From: Xenoacremonium recifei
Taxonomy: Eukaryota; Ascomycota; Sordariomycetes; Hypocreales; Nectriaceae
Reading direction: 5' to 3'
DNA length: 64,000 bases
Assembly: GCA_012184525.1 (NCBI GenBank)
Contig: WOFQ01000002.1
Coordinates: 496,001-560,000, forward strand
A program made the translations under genes and the position numbers. Below the pieces are notes generated by a model. It did not search any database and was not told where the DNA came from. It saw nothing but the letters and a program-made list of their open reading frames with translations. Shown here one piece after another: positions 42,772 to 54,939 of the stretch (positions are counted from its first letter, which is position 1; every line of letters starts with the position of its first letter).

Positions 42772-43511
42772 GGTGCTTGATTTTAGACGGTTTGTAAAGT
42801 GGTTGTAGCAGTTTCAAGTAGTTGATAGATATGAGATTGTTGAGTCTTGAGGATTGGTTGGTGGCTATGAAATGGAGTGTTCGCCGATAGACATGCTGGG
42901 GATCGTGATCGTCCTGACTAATGGAGGCGACTTACACGATGCTTCTCGATCGACGATGAACGGACGGGGGAGGCTACATATTAAAGTATTCGTGCCGCCC
43001 CGGACGAGAGCGCCCGGTGACGGAACCACGAATCGAGCCGCCACTACGGCATTCCGCGATATAGGCAAATTATTGTACGAGTCTGTCCACTTGACGAGAC
43101 AGTTGTGCACTTGCGGCGAGCCGATTCGATGCCATCCTTGCAAGCTGGGCGTGGGGTCGAGACATGATGTCACTCAGCGCCGTCGATCCCTGGCGCCGGC
43201 GTCATTGTGCAGGACAGGTGCATCATGAATTGATTGGGCTTTGGTTTCTCGCGACTTCTGTCTGTCTCAGCCGAAAATGCAGGGACCTGTCAATGATGCA
43301 CTTGTTCGATTGGGATCGTGTGACATGCTGTCTCGGGAATCGTCAGCCGGCACGTATGATGCTGTTGGTGTTATGTTGTGTTGCGGTGTAGTAGTAGTAT
43401 TCAGGACAGTCTCGCTTCGTGTTGCCTTCCTTGTCTTAGGTCTCTCATGCTGCCTTCTGCTCTTCGTCTAACTCTATGCTCTCTCTAACCGGGTTTGTTC
43501 ACCAACTCCAA
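42772..43511. other. Intergenic between the small protein gene and NTE1
   Basis: This 740-bp gap holds the promoter of the small minus-strand gene and the 3' UTR of NTE1. No supported gene is seen. Confidence 0.4.
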
Positions 43512-46500
43512 TCAGATGCTGGCTCTTCTGGGTGCCATTGTTCGATGCAGCGCTTGCTTAGCTTCCGTCTCCTCTACCAACGGCAGCACACCCTGGTCCC
43601 GCATCTTCTGCAAAAACTCCTTGCCAAAGGTATAACCCAGCTGATACAACTCGTCGAACTTGTGGAAATCCAGGGTCCCGTAGTCGTCGATCGGTGGCCG
43701 CATGTAGATGCAGCCTGCCATCCGCTTGGCGCGTTCCAGAGCGTCCACACTCGACACATAGGCAAGTCGAGCCTGGATCTCTGCCAACGTCGGAGGGTTC
43801 GGATGCGACGAGAACGGATTCCACCGGTTGACAAACGCCCACGCACCCGATAACGAGTCACCGTATGTCTGCGGCGTGTCGTCATCTAACGCGCCTACGT
43901 CCACCGCAAAGATAATGTCTACTCCCAGTCCTTTCATGTGAGATACTGTGAGATTGTCGATGTATCCGCCGTCCAGGAGCATGCTCCCTTCGTCACAAAG
44001 TGGAGGAAGAAGGCCTGCGAGGGACATTGATGCTCGGATATACCTCCACGCGTAGCCGCTCGTGTGGAACTCGCCGCGGCTCTTGCTGATGTTCGTAGTG
44101 TTGCAGTAGTACTCCAGCCAGAAGTCCTCGATTTGCGTGTTGCCGAATGTCTTGAAGATACCACGGTTGAACTCATGTCCCGTCGTGTAGGATGCCGACG
44201 GGTATGTCAAGTCGAGCGCGAACCGCCAGAGACTGGCCATCCGACCCGAGAACTTCTTGGCAAATCCAAACATGGGCACGACATCGGCATGCCGTGCGTA
44301 CAAGGCTCCCACAAATGCCCCGATCGAAGTACCGCCGATCAAGTCGATGGGAATTCCGGCCTCCTCCATGGCTCTGATGATGCCGATCTGCGTTATGCCG
44401 CGTGCTCCCCCTCCGCCTAGTACGAGACCGACTGACTTGCCGCACAGCCGCCGTGCAAGACGGTGAAAATCGCCTTTGAAAGGCGTGTCAGGGGAGTAAT
44501 ATGGCGTGTGGTGCACCTTTCTCGAGGTGTACTTTTGGATCTCCGCCTGCAAAACCTGCACCCGTTCTTTGAGAGCCTGGCCCAGCTTCTTGCTAGGAGG
44601 GTGAACCGGCATCTCGTGAGTCCGGAAGGCCATTTGGATATGGTAATGTCCACCGTTGATCCACATACGATTCTGCAACCACGACCGGGTCAGTCCCGGT
44701 CGAGAATACCGCTCTGCATGCAGCAGGACCAGGGTTTTCCTGGCCGTTGACTTCATCCCAAGCATAAACCTCTCGTATTCTCCAATAGCCGGTGACCCCT
44801 CGGCCAGTCCAACCAGTAGGATGCTGTCTGCCTGCACGATACAGGTCTGTGTCCATGGCGAGTTGACATTGGTATCTAGTATTAGAAATGCGTTAGCATT
44901 AAAAGCCTCTTTGCAAAGGATCAAGCAAAGTTTTTGAGAGAGAGCATAATCAGGAAAAAATTAGAGTTAAGTATAAACCAACAGCGGCTTTGCCTCTGGT
45001 ATGGATTTGATCATCATAAAAAGAGGGGTAGTGGATGGGAACTGGGGGTTAGTCTCACCTGCAACGTACACCACGAGGCCATACTTCTCTTCCAAATCTG
45101 CTAGGTACTGGGAGAGCTTCAGTTTGCCCATCTTGTTGAAGGCATGCTTTCCAAGATGATTGAGAATAGCAGATTGATTCAGCGAAGTGGCCCCGTTCGA
45201 AGGCCCGACTTGGGCCAGCGCATTCATCAGCCGATTTCCAAATTCCACGACAGGTACTCCTGTTGTAACTGGCAGGATGGCCACTGTGCGGATATTCGTA
45301 GTTGATTTGTTTCTGGCCGTGGTTGAGGGTGCCAGGCCCAGATCAGCTCCAGAGAACCTGGTAGTCTCGTCCATGACGACTCTCATCCGAGACGCAATGA
45401 TCTTGGAGATCTTAATGGTAATGTTTGGATGTTCCCGGGCCAGGCTGTTGAAGAGCGTACGCGGGAACTTGACTAGCTCGGTATCTCGAATGGCATGCAG
45501 CGTGCCAGGACGTGCAGTCTCTGTGAGCACCTCGAGCTCTCCAACACTGTCACCTTGGCCGAACTCGGCTCGAGCCGTCACTCCACCGTCTTTTCTATCC
45601 TGCACGAGTCTCAAGCGACCGTTCAGAACAATATAGATGGCCTCACTCTCGTCCCCTTCGTGAAAGATGACTTGGCCAGAATTGACTTGAACCCATTCCA
45701 GAGCAAAGTCAATGTGCAAGATCAGACGAGGCAAGATGTTTGTCAACCTCTTGGCCATAGTGAGCAAGACTATGGGGTATCGGTCCACTATCCTCTCAAG
45801 AGGAAGACGTGGCAAAAAGCCAACGTACACATCCGTCTTGGCCACAACGTCGATGAAGGATCGATAGGACGAGACGCTGCCAATGTAGCCTGCAAGTCCG
45901 CCGGGTTTGATCAAAGCCACAGTGCGACGGTGGGCTTCACCCTTCTTGATGGTGTCGACTCGATCGCGAGCCGCTTCAGTATAGGCAAGATTCGGAAAAG
46001 ATCCCATATCAGCCTCCTGGGGGCTCATAGGTACGTCTTTGGACGACCCAAAACCGGACGATCGCAGGATGTTGTGTTGGTCTTCATCGGCAGTAGTACC
46101 AATGTCAAGGAAGCCATCAATCACATAGTACAGACCTGGGTTTCTCTCGCCTTGTTCCACGAGAATGGAGCCTTTGGGGAAGAAGACGATCTCAAGCTCG
46201 TCCTTCATGTCATGCGCTAGCACCTGGGCATTTGGAGGACTGTGCATGGCCATCGAACTCGAAGTGAGGGATTCCGTATCTCCATCAGCTGAACCGTCAA
46301 ACGGCCCCATGAACCCGAACGCATTGTTACTTGTGTGAAATGCCTTTGATCGTCTCTGATCAAACGAGGACAGTCGAGGTGATCCCTCCATTGACTCTGG
46401 ATCTCTTGACGCGCTTCCGCTGGTGTCCAACCCAAGGGACTTGAACATGCACTCCAGAATGGATGCCCTGAAAAGATTGTCCTCATCAAGAGACTCACGA

Positions 46501-48310
46501 GGGTCGATTGATAACCGGGCGTGCCTTCTCGAGTCAAATGGGTTGAGACCTCTTTGTTCCAGAGGACTCGTTGTCAACTGATTCGTGGCGTCCACTGAGC
46601 CAGATGGGCTGTCCAAGGTAGACAAGCGACCAACGCCACGGGCTTGCTGAATGTTTGCCAGTAGGTCACCCGGACTGGGAATATGCGCCGATGCACGTTC
46701 CCTAGGTGGCGCAATCGTACTTGTGATCACTGAAGATGAACGCTGCTTTGACATCGACTGCAACACGGCCTCTTTACGAAGCGTAGTGCTAGATCTTCTT
46801 CTCCGCGTGGCAGCTGCATTGTGTAGAGCAATACCCTTTGTCTCCTCGTCTTCTCCAATCCTTTCGCGTTCCCGTCGAAACTTCTCTTTGAGTCTTGACA
46901 AGGCGTCACCTCTCAGAATGTTGGGCAGTTGACATGTTGTGTACTTGATCATGTTCTTCTCTGTTTGCAACACCTCCCCAGTAAGGCCGAGGTAGTTGAA
47001 GGCTTGAGAAAGAGTGACTCGCTGGAACCGGGAAAGAATGACATGGACGATGTGCGACGTGGCCTTGGGATAGATCTTAATGAGCCGACGGAACGCACTA
47101 GCAGGAATTATGGCGATGGTTGTGTCCATAGTTGCTCGAGCAATAATGTCTGGGTGCGCAGAGCCAGAGGTTGTCCTTGATTGTAAGCGCGGCCTTTGAG
47201 GCGTCGATGTCCCATCCAAGGAAATCGGCGTGATCTTCTGTGAGAGACCGTTCCTTGGCTTAGCACTCTGCCCGGTTTCATTCTCTATTTCTGGAGTTCC
47301 AGGCATAGATGACGGAGTATCCGAAGGGTTGCGCACAACGGGATCCCTGGGAAAGCTGGGATGGCGGTGCCCACTACTCCCGCCAGGACCCATAACATCA
47401 TCTTCATTCTGGCGAAGCTTGATGTCTTCGGTAAATAATGACATGATGGAAAAGAGTGATGACATGGGCGCCCCGTTCCGGACTTCTGTGAGGAGCTGAT
47501 ACGGCTGTTGCACCGGAGGGACGTCATCCTCATCCTCATCAGTCGAATCCATACCGAGATGGCTCTTCATGTCAGCAGCCATGCCACGAGCTTGCCGTCC
47601 AGATTTGACGTAAATCTGAACCAGCCCATCAACAACGATGCAGAAGCCTTTCTCTTCTTCCAAGTTGATGGTCTCTCCGGCAATGAGCTTCCGAGTTTGC
47701 ATACTGCGGGTGAGCTCATGGAAGACGGGGCGCTCAAGATATCCGAAAATCTTGATGGCGCTCAAGAACTCGTCGAGGTAACTGGCCAGACCCGACTTGA
47801 TACCCTCATCGTGGGTGTCGGGGAACAAGTCTACCTCGGGCTCTTTCCTTTGCGGCTCTGGGGGAAGGCGAGAGTACATGTTGAGAATTCGATATCTCAC
47901 GACCCAACTGACCGCCGACACGATGCCCGCAACAATGAACATACTGCGCCAATTGTTAGTGATATTGTCTTAGATTATGGTAAAAGTGTACAGGCATACA
48001 GTGTTGTGGCGTTCATTGTGACAGTCCAGCTCGTGGAAAACAACGTGTACAGGAGCGTCGGAACATTGATCGTTGCGATCCGAATTATCCAGTACAGGAT
48101 CGTAGATGTGATGTGAAGCAAAAACCAGATGAGCCACCCAAAGAAGCCGAGCCAGCCGTAGCTTTCATGGGTGGCTGTCGCGTCGGGAGCAGTGCTCATG
48201 ACCGCGACTATGGAGTTGATGCTGCTAGAGGGCGAGCTCAGGGCGTCGGCAACGCTGGCCGAGACGGCCGCAGCGGCCTGAGCGGCATTTGACGAGAGGT
48301 CAGATGCCAT
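43512..48310 (-). CDS. NTE1: Lysophospholipase NTE1 (patatin-like, neuropathy target esterase family)
   Basis: Three exons on the minus strand (48310-48000, 47943-45059, 44875-43512) encode 1519 residues. Two hydrophobic segments near the N-terminus (GWLGFFGWLIWFLLHIT; MFIVAGIVSAVSWVVRY) anchor it in the endoplasmic reticulum membrane. A long middle part holds cyclic-nucleotide-binding-like domains (for example QVIFHEGDESEAIYIVLNG and FPKGSILVEQGERNPGLYYV) split by disordered linkers. The C-terminal patatin domain has the oxyanion loop GGGGARG (from residue 1219), nucleophile S1249 in GTSIG and D1367 in DGG. NTE1 deacylates phosphatidylcholine to glycerophosphocholine. All catalytic features and the usual length are present. 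The start is 401 bp from that of GPN2, divergent. Confidence 0.96.
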
Positions 48311-48711
48311 GGCTGAGGATGATGCTGCGCATTCTTGCAGAGCATCCTGGAGGAGCGAGCCCGTGAGAGCAGGGAGAGGGCGGGATGGAATGCTTTAGAG
48401 GGGAAGGTCTAAGGAGGAAGGAGATTTTATCACAAGGGGAAAAATCAAGCTTGTGATTGGGAAGCGGGAGCTATAGCTCCATTTGCCGAGGTTTGTCCGG
48501 GCACCCCACAGCCACTGGCATCTGCCCGTGTTCGGCATGGAGGGGCTCTGAAGAAGAATCTCGATGATCAATCAATCAACCACGATTGCTTCGTCGAATT
48601 AGGATTGCCTTGACAGGTCCAACTGCAAGGTCGCTAGCTCAGCGCCTCCGCTGGCCCATGCACTTCCCCCTGGCCATGAGAACTTGAGAGATCTTCCCAA
48701 CATCCCACGAG
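48311..48711. promoter_or_regulatory. Divergent promoter of NTE1 and GPN2
   Basis: Only 401 bp separate the two start codons, so both promoters and leaders share this space. No TATA box stands out. Confidence 0.55.
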
Positions 48712-49895
48712 ATGCCCTTCGCCCAGCTTGTACTCGGTAGCCCCGGCGCTGGGAAGAGTACCTACTGCGATGGCAGTGAGTTCTTGAACCCTTTACGCTT
48801 CATATCCATGTACTGACCTCGAAAATCAGTGCATCAATTCTTGGGCGCCATCGGGCGTGCGTGCTCCGTCGTGAACCTCGATCCCGCAAATGACCATACC
48901 AACTATCCCGTTGCGCTCGACATCCGCGATCTCATTAAGCTCGAAGATATCATGCGAGACGACCAACTGGGGCCTAACGGGGGTATATTATATGCACTGG
49001 AAGAGCTGGAGCACAATTTCGACTGGCTAGAGGAGGGGCTCAAGGAGCTCGGTGAAGACTACATTCTCTTCGACTGTCCGGGACAGGTGGAACTCTACAC
49101 GCACCACAACTCTCTAAGAAACATCTTCTACAAGCTGCAGAAGCGAGACTTTCGTGTCAGTACCTCTTCCTTGACACAACCTGACGACAACGAGAACGTA
49201 TGAGCGCTAACTTGTCATAGTTCGTTTGCGTCCACCTCTCCGACTCCTTTTGCCTGACCCAACCATCCCTGTACATTTCCAACGTCCTCCTCTCCCTCAG
49301 AGCCATGATCCAAATGGACATGCCGCACGTCAACGTCCTATCCAAGATCGACAATGTGTCTCGATATGACGAGTTGCCTTTCAACCTCGATTTCTACACC
49401 GACGTCGACGACCTCACATACCTAACGCCATACCTCGAGGCCGAGTCGCCCGCGTTACGCAGTGAAAAGTTCGGCGCTCTGAACGATGCTGTGGCCAAAC
49501 TAATCGAGAGTTACGGCCTGGTCCGGTACGAAGTTTTGGCAGTTGAGAACAAAAAGTCGATGATGCATCTGCTCAGAGTAATAGATCGAGCTGGAGGCTA
49601 TGTCTTTGGGGGTGCTGAGGGTGCCAACGATACGGTGTGGGCTGTCGCTATGAGAAGTGAGGGTTCCATGCTGGAGGTCCAAGATATCCAAGAGAGATGG
49701 ATTGACCAAAAGGAGGAATATGACCGGATGGAGTTGGAGGCCGAGGAAGAGCAGGCCCGTCTCCAGCAAGAGCAAGCCATGGAGATGGAACAGGATTTGC
49801 CTCCTGAACCCGCAGCGCCGGCTGGCTTTGATCCAGACTTCGGCGACATGTCGATGCCCACAGACAGTGGGATCAAGGTAGTTAGAAAAAAGTGA
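48712..49895 (+). CDS. GPN2: GPN-loop GTPase 2
   Basis: Three exons (48712-48775, 48830-49155, 49221-49895) encode 354 residues. The P-loop GSPGAGKST (residues 9-17) lies at the very start; the GPN loop that names the family is residues 69-71 in LGPNGG. The G3 motif DCPGQVE and the G4-type LSKIDNV follow, then VENKKSMMHLLRVIDRA-like sequence in the G5 region. The tail is Glu/Gln-rich and ends in basic VVRKK. GPN GTPases form dimers that help assemble and import RNA polymerase II and III; Gpn2 is the paralogue judged closest by sequence. Intron 2 uses a less common donor, GTCAGT, chosen because it joins DFR to FVCVHLSDS in frame. The stop is only 32 bp from that of convergent POP5. Confidence 0.93.
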
Positions 49896-49927
49896 TACCA
49901 ATAACGATACCCATGCTCTTTTCTTCT

Positions 49928-50516
49928 TCAACCATCCATGTCGTCGTCTTCGTCATCTTGGTTGTCAGAGACCTCCAGAACCATCTGATCTTCATTCTGG
50001 AGGACGTTGGTCAGGACCGGCCCAGGAGATGAAGCTTCATCCTTAGCAGCGAGAATAAGCCTTTTTGCTTGGCGTATGGCTTCCTCTTCGGCTTTTCGGA
50101 TAGTGCCGCTGACACGAACCACTCTGAAGATACAAGGTCGACCGTCTTTAACGGGAATGCGATCCATGAAAGTAAGAGCAGACCATAACATCTGGTAGTG
50201 TGCTCTTGAGCATCTCAAGATGAATGTTGACGTCGCCAACGACAAATACTTCACTATGACATTGTGAGAGGAGCATGAGCGCAGGCATGAAAAACGACTT
50301 ACCTGAGAGGTTATTTTCGAATGCTCCAGCGCCATAGTCGCCAAACAAAGCTGCCACTTCTGCCTTGATTCCCTTAAGTAAGGCACCCGGAGTGAGCTTC
50401 TCGATGGTGGGTTGGTGATGCGAAACGAGAGCAGGTACGGCGGATTTGGCTGATGGAGACACCTCCGGTGGATATATGATGTTGACAAGGAGATAGCGCT
50501 CCTTTATTCGAACCAT
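49928..50516 (-). CDS. POP5: RNase P/MRP protein subunit Pop5
   Basis: Two exons on the minus strand (50516-50303, 50253-49928) encode 179 residues. The start MVRIKERYLLVNIIYPP is characteristic of the Pop5/Rpp14 family. ALLKGIKAEVAALFGDYGAGAFE, then FILRCSRAHYQMLWSALTFM, then CIFRVVRVSGTIRKAEEEAIR complete the conserved domain. The tail is acidic (DDEDDDMDG). Pop5 belongs to RNase P, which trims tRNA leaders, and RNase MRP, which cuts pre-rRNA, in the nucleus. An ATG 36 codons upstream is in frame, but the family start is at 50516. The intron (50254-50302) is 49 bp. Confidence 0.95.
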
Positions 50517-50867
50517 GTTGTAAGGGTCAGCCTCGTAATTGGGTTGCAAGTTCTTGATGGGAATTAGGATGAAGTTGAAGTTTGATGAACGGGACGTGCT
50601 GAACAGAAAACGGAAGACCCACATCTAGAACGTCCCCGATCCAGCGGGGTCACAGAGCTCCAACCGTTCAATACCCCCCGTAATAAACCGCCGGCCACTG
50701 ACTTCTTGGCCTGACTTCATCAAGGCTTCGAGTTAATGTTGACAAAGCCGTCGACGCATATCAGGGATTCCCATTGAGCACTCCCTCTTCATCATTTTAC
50801 TCAATAAATCTCATTCCTCATACACTATTGATCCAATTCTCCAACTGCTCTGTCCAACTCAATCGCT
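50517..50867. promoter_or_regulatory. Divergent promoter of POP5 and the gephyrin-like gene
   Basis: The two start codons lie 351 bp apart and must share upstream DNA. No further element is recognised. Confidence 0.55.
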
Positions 50868-52984
50868 ATGGATCGTCCTCTGACGGCCGCTTTGCTTATC
50901 GTGTCTACCACGGCGGCCAAGGATCCATCCACTGATGCTTCAGGAGCCGTTCTAGCTGACGTTCTCAAAGCAGAGGGTGCTGGAAAATGGGAGGTCAAGG
51001 AAACCAAGATAGTCTCTGACGACCCATCGTCGATCCAGAGACAAATCATGGCCTGGGCGGATGGTGAGGATCTTGTGAATCTCATTGTGACCACAGGCGG
51101 GACGGGCTTTGCGACTTCTGATGGTACCCCAGAGGTATGCTCGTTCAAACAATATGAAACAAGAATTGGGAGTTCACCAATATGCAGGCTGTTAGTTCGC
51201 TACTACATAAGCAGGCTCCGGGTCTTGTACACGGCATGCTAGCAGCATCCCTCGCTGTCACTCCATGTAAGTTGATGTGGTTAAACTCCATTCTCTACGA
51301 TGCTGACACTCTTTCAGTTGCCATGATGTCACGGCCAGTAGCTGGCGTTCGAAATAAGTCCATCATTGTTACACTTCCAGGCTCGCCGAAGGGAGCCAAG
51401 GAAAACCTTCAAGCAATTATCAAGACCCTCCCACATGCTTGTCTCCAAGCGTCGGGGGCAAACTCAAGAGATCTTCACTCCGGGGGCGTCAAGAAGCTCG
51501 AAGCCGATGCAGGTATCAGCAGCACACAGCCAAAAGCGTCTCCCATGGGTGGCGGACACCACCACCATCATCATGGCCATGGTCATGGCCATGGGCATGG
51601 TCACGGAAACCTCGTCAGACACACGAATCCCAATGCGAATGCTCTTTCTAATGATCCTCAACTTGGTCCATCGCGCCGACATCGAGAATCGCCTTTTCCT
51701 ATGCTCGAAGTTCCTTACGCCCTTAGCCTGATCAGTCAGATGACGCCAGAGCCAGAAATTATCACGGTGGCAGTCGATACCGATATCGTTGGTCATGTCC
51801 TTGCCGAGGATGTCAAAGCCAGAGAGAACGTTCCAGCTTTCCGGGCCAGCATAGTCGATGGGTATGCGGTCGTTGCTCCGGCAGATGGCAATCTGAAGGG
51901 GATATTTCCCGTCACGGCAGTCTCCCACGCTGCGCCGGGTGAAGTTGAGGCTCTCAAGGAAGGCGAGGTGACCCGAATCACCACCGGCGCTCCTCTTCCC
52001 CCGGGTGCGACGACTGTCATAATGGTGGAAGATACGATTCTGAAGACAATGACAGATGATGGCAAGGAAGAGAAGGAGATTGAAATACAAGCTGAGGGGG
52101 TAAAGGAAGGGGAAAATATTCGAGAAATCGGCAGCGACATCAAAGAAGGCACCGTGATCCTCAAAAAAGGAGATCTGATTTCAGCCGTCGGAGGAGAGAT
52201 CGGTCTCCTCGCAGCTGTAGGCGTTGCCGAAGCCAAGGTATATAGACGCCCCATTGTGGCCGTCCTATCAACCGGAGATGAGATCATCGAGCACCACCGT
52301 CCCGGAGACCTGAAGCTAGGTGAAGTCCGGGACACGAACCGCATCACTCTCATGTCTGCAGCCAAGGAATGGGGGTGCGAAGTTATAGACCTTGGCATCG
52401 CAAGCGACAAGCCCGGAACGCTGGAAGAGACACTCCGAGATGGACTGCGCCGTGCAGACCTCCTCATCACCAGCGGCGGCGTGTCGATGGGCGAGCTCGA
52501 CCTCCTAAAGCCGACCATCGAGCGTTCTCTGGGCGGCACCATTCACTTCGGCCGCGTAGCCATGAAGCCTGGCAAGCCAACGACCTTTGCCACTGTCCCA
52601 GTCAAGGACAACGCGGGCAAACGCATCAACAAAGTCATATTCTCGCTGCCAGGAAACCCTGCTTCAGCTCTCGTCACCTTCCACCTCTTCGTCCTCCCAT
52701 CCATTCACAAGCTTGCCGGCGTCTCGCCAGTCGGGCTGCCCAAGATCCCAGTCGTCCTAACCCACGACTTTCCCCTTGATCCTCGGCCTGAGTATCACCG
52801 TGTGGTTGTGTCCATCAACAAGGACGGCGAGGTGCTGGCTACCAGTACAGGAGGCCAGCGCAGCTCTCGCGTGGGTAGCTTGAGCTCAGCAAATGCATTA
52901 GTTTGTCTACCAAGTGGGAAGGGGAAATTGGAAAAGGGGACACGGGTTGACGCACTGCTTATGAACACTATTCGTGGGTTCTAG
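50868..52984 (+). CDS. cnxE: Molybdenum cofactor synthesis fusion enzyme (gephyrin/CnxE/NIT-9 type)
   Basis: Three exons (50868-51134, 51188-51266, 51318-52984) encode 670 residues. The N-terminal MogA-like G domain contains LIVTTGGTGFATSDGTPE, the metal-MPT adenylylation site, and LPGSPKGAKE. A linker of about 80 residues carries six consecutive histidines and then Gly-His repeats (residues 196-212). The MoeA-like E domain follows: FRASIVDGYAV, RITTGAPLPPGA, VAVLSTGDEI, LITSGGVSMG and KPGKPTTFA. The G domain activates molybdopterin with ATP; the E domain inserts molybdate. The order G-E is as in gephyrin and Neurospora NIT-9. The product feeds nitrate reductase, sulfite oxidase and xanthine dehydrogenase. 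All motifs are complete. Confidence 0.95.
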
Positions 52985-53341
52985 GAGTTGTCATGACGTA
53001 CAAATTGAAACTACTTTAGTCCTTGAATAAGATACCATGTATGGAATGCATACGAAATACTGTCTTTTGTTTCTGGCTCGACATTACCACACACTGGGCA
53101 TTATTTGAGCTTCTTCTAATTTGCTTGGTTTACCTTGACATAACTTGACTGGTATACACTACCGTCTTCCGCGAGATACTCATACAGTCGAGAAACACGC
53201 CCTCCCAAACCATTCTTCCAAACGCCTGACCAAAAGATTATTGGCGCAATGCATATACATGTCCCGAGCTTAGCTGCCGGAACATTTGATAAAACCCCCA
53301 TCATTTCACCGCGAGATTTTTCCTGTAAAGCTATAACCGGT
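52985..53341. other. Intergenic, convergent 3' ends of cnxE and VMA16
   Basis: This 357-bp AT-rich gap holds two 3' UTRs. No gene is seen. Confidence 0.45.
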
Positions 53342-54122
53342 TTACTTGGCCTTGCCGAAGACGGGAGCCTTCTCAGAGACGAGGAGACCAATGATGAGAC
53401 CGAAGAGACCGAGCACGGAACTGAAAATCTCGATGACGAGGATCTTGACGAACCTTAAAGGTTTGTTAGTATGGACGTGTATCCAGGAAATCGTCTGCTG
53501 GTGGCTTACAGCGAAGCATCGGCGGCATCGGCCAGCGCAGCACCACTGCCGTTAATGCCGACAGCAACACCACAGACCAGGTTGCATAGTCCAACAGTCA
53601 GGCCGGCCCAGAAAAGGGCGAAACCAGTGTAGTAAGAGTCGGCGGAAAAGAGCTCGGCGCCCTCAACCAGGTTGACCTTGGCTGAGAAGACGATAGCCAT
53701 GATGACGCCGTAAATGGCGACGACCTCGCAGAAAATGATAGAAATCAGGTTCTTCGTTCGGATTCGAGGGGCCTTGACACCGGCACCGAGGATGGAGGAT
53801 CCCGTGATGAAGATTCCCCTGGAGGCAGATTAGATTAGATCGAACCGTTCTTAGGATTCGCTGAAGACCGTACCAAGCTGCGCCGACGACCGACAGGCCA
53901 ATACAGAGGGAGATGCCCAGATCAGCCCACGCATACGGCGACACTGACTCGAGGAACGCGCCGACATTGAAGGACTCGCCGCTGCCGGTGAAGAGCATGT
54001 CTAGAGAATCGTCTCGTCAGCAACTGCGCGCGAACGCTGCCTAGGGGAAGAGATGGCGCCCTACACGCTCCCACAATGGTGAGAAACGACCCAATGCCGC
54101 CCAATCCGTACTTGAGACTCAT
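53342..54122 (-). CDS. VMA16: V-type ATPase proteolipid subunit c'' (Vma16)
   Basis: Four exons on the minus strand (54122-54065, 54000-53874, 53818-53510, 53453-53342) encode 201 residues, almost all membrane helix. SPYAWADLGISLCIGLSVVGAAWGIFITG and APRIRTKNLISIIFCEVVAIYGVI are signatures of subunit c''. E93 in IIFCEVV is the expected proton-carrying residue. The second half has GINGSGAALADAADASLFVKILVIEIF, as in all c-type proteolipids. The protein sits in the rotor ring of the vacuolar proton pump. The donor of intron 1 is GTAGGG rather than the GTGTAG two bases upstream, because only the former restores IVGAYMLFTGSGES in frame. Confidence 0.95.
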
Positions 54123-54449
54123 CGTGGCGGCTTCGTGATGGCGGGCGGGTTTGCGGGACGATGGCGCTTCGTGCGAGGAATCGCTGGCGAATGTTCGGGG
54201 GAGCGACAGCTTGAAGGTCTACCTAGCCAGAGCTTCTACTTGAAGCTGCCGCCGCGTGGAAACTGTCCCCTGCCCGACGTCACATGACGTGAGGCATCGG
54301 GCTTAGTCATGCGGCCGCCATCGGCTTTCCCCTCAGCCTCAGGGAAGTATATCGGGCCAGGCACACGCCCTGGACAACTTCATCCTTTCACACTCCTGCC
54401 GGCACGCCACCCGAACCCGCGCAAAGCCCCAGCATCACTTACCGAGACC
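54123..54449. promoter_or_regulatory. Divergent promoter of VMA16 and TOA2
   Basis: The two starts are 327 bp apart, the shortest divergent spacing in the window. A possible TATA-like element (GTATAT) lies near 54347, about 100 bp before TOA2. Confidence 0.5.
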
Positions 54450-54939
54450 ATGGCGACCGGCGCGCAGTCATTCTACGAGCTGTACCGTAGATCCAGGTAC
54501 TGCGCGGCCCGCCTAACCTTGCTTCCTTGCTTGCTTGCTCAGCGACACCTGACTAACTTGCCCGCGCCCGCAGCATCGGTCTGGCGCTCACGGACACGCT
54601 CGACGACCTGATCAGTGAGGAGCGCATCAACCCGCAGCTGGCGATGAAGATCCTCGGCAACTTCGACCAGGCGATTACCGAGGCGCTTCAGAAGAACGTC
54701 AAGGCTCGTCTGCAGTTCAAGGTAGGCAGGCATCCGTGGTGTGTGACACGAGAGCCGGTGACTGATGGCGCACGGGCAATGTGTAGGGAAGCCTTGACAC
54801 GTACCGATTCTGCGACGAGGTGTGGACGTTCCTCATCAAGAACGTCACTTTTAAAATGGACAACGGTAGCCATTCGGTGACGGCGGACAAGATCAAGATC
54901 GTCAGTTGCAACGCTAAGAAGCCTGGCGAGGGGCCATGA
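54450..54939 (+). CDS. TOA2: Transcription initiation factor IIA, gamma subunit
   Basis: Three exons (54450-54496, 54574-54721, 54787-54939) encode 115 residues, the usual size. The helical N-terminus reads QSFYELYRRSSIGLALTDTL, then DDLISEERINPQLAMKILGNFD, and the beta-barrel half has YRFCDEVWTFLIKNVTF and the ending TADKIKIVSCNAKK. TFIIA gamma joins the alpha/beta subunit to stabilise TBP on the TATA box. All hallmark residues are present. The introns are 77 and 65 bp. Confidence 0.97.

Noticed and set aside
51557..51574. Six consecutive histidines resembling a cloning tag
   Set aside because: Codons are mixed (CAC and CAT), the run continues as Gly-His pairs and lies inside a continuous gephyrin-type protein; not vector contamination.
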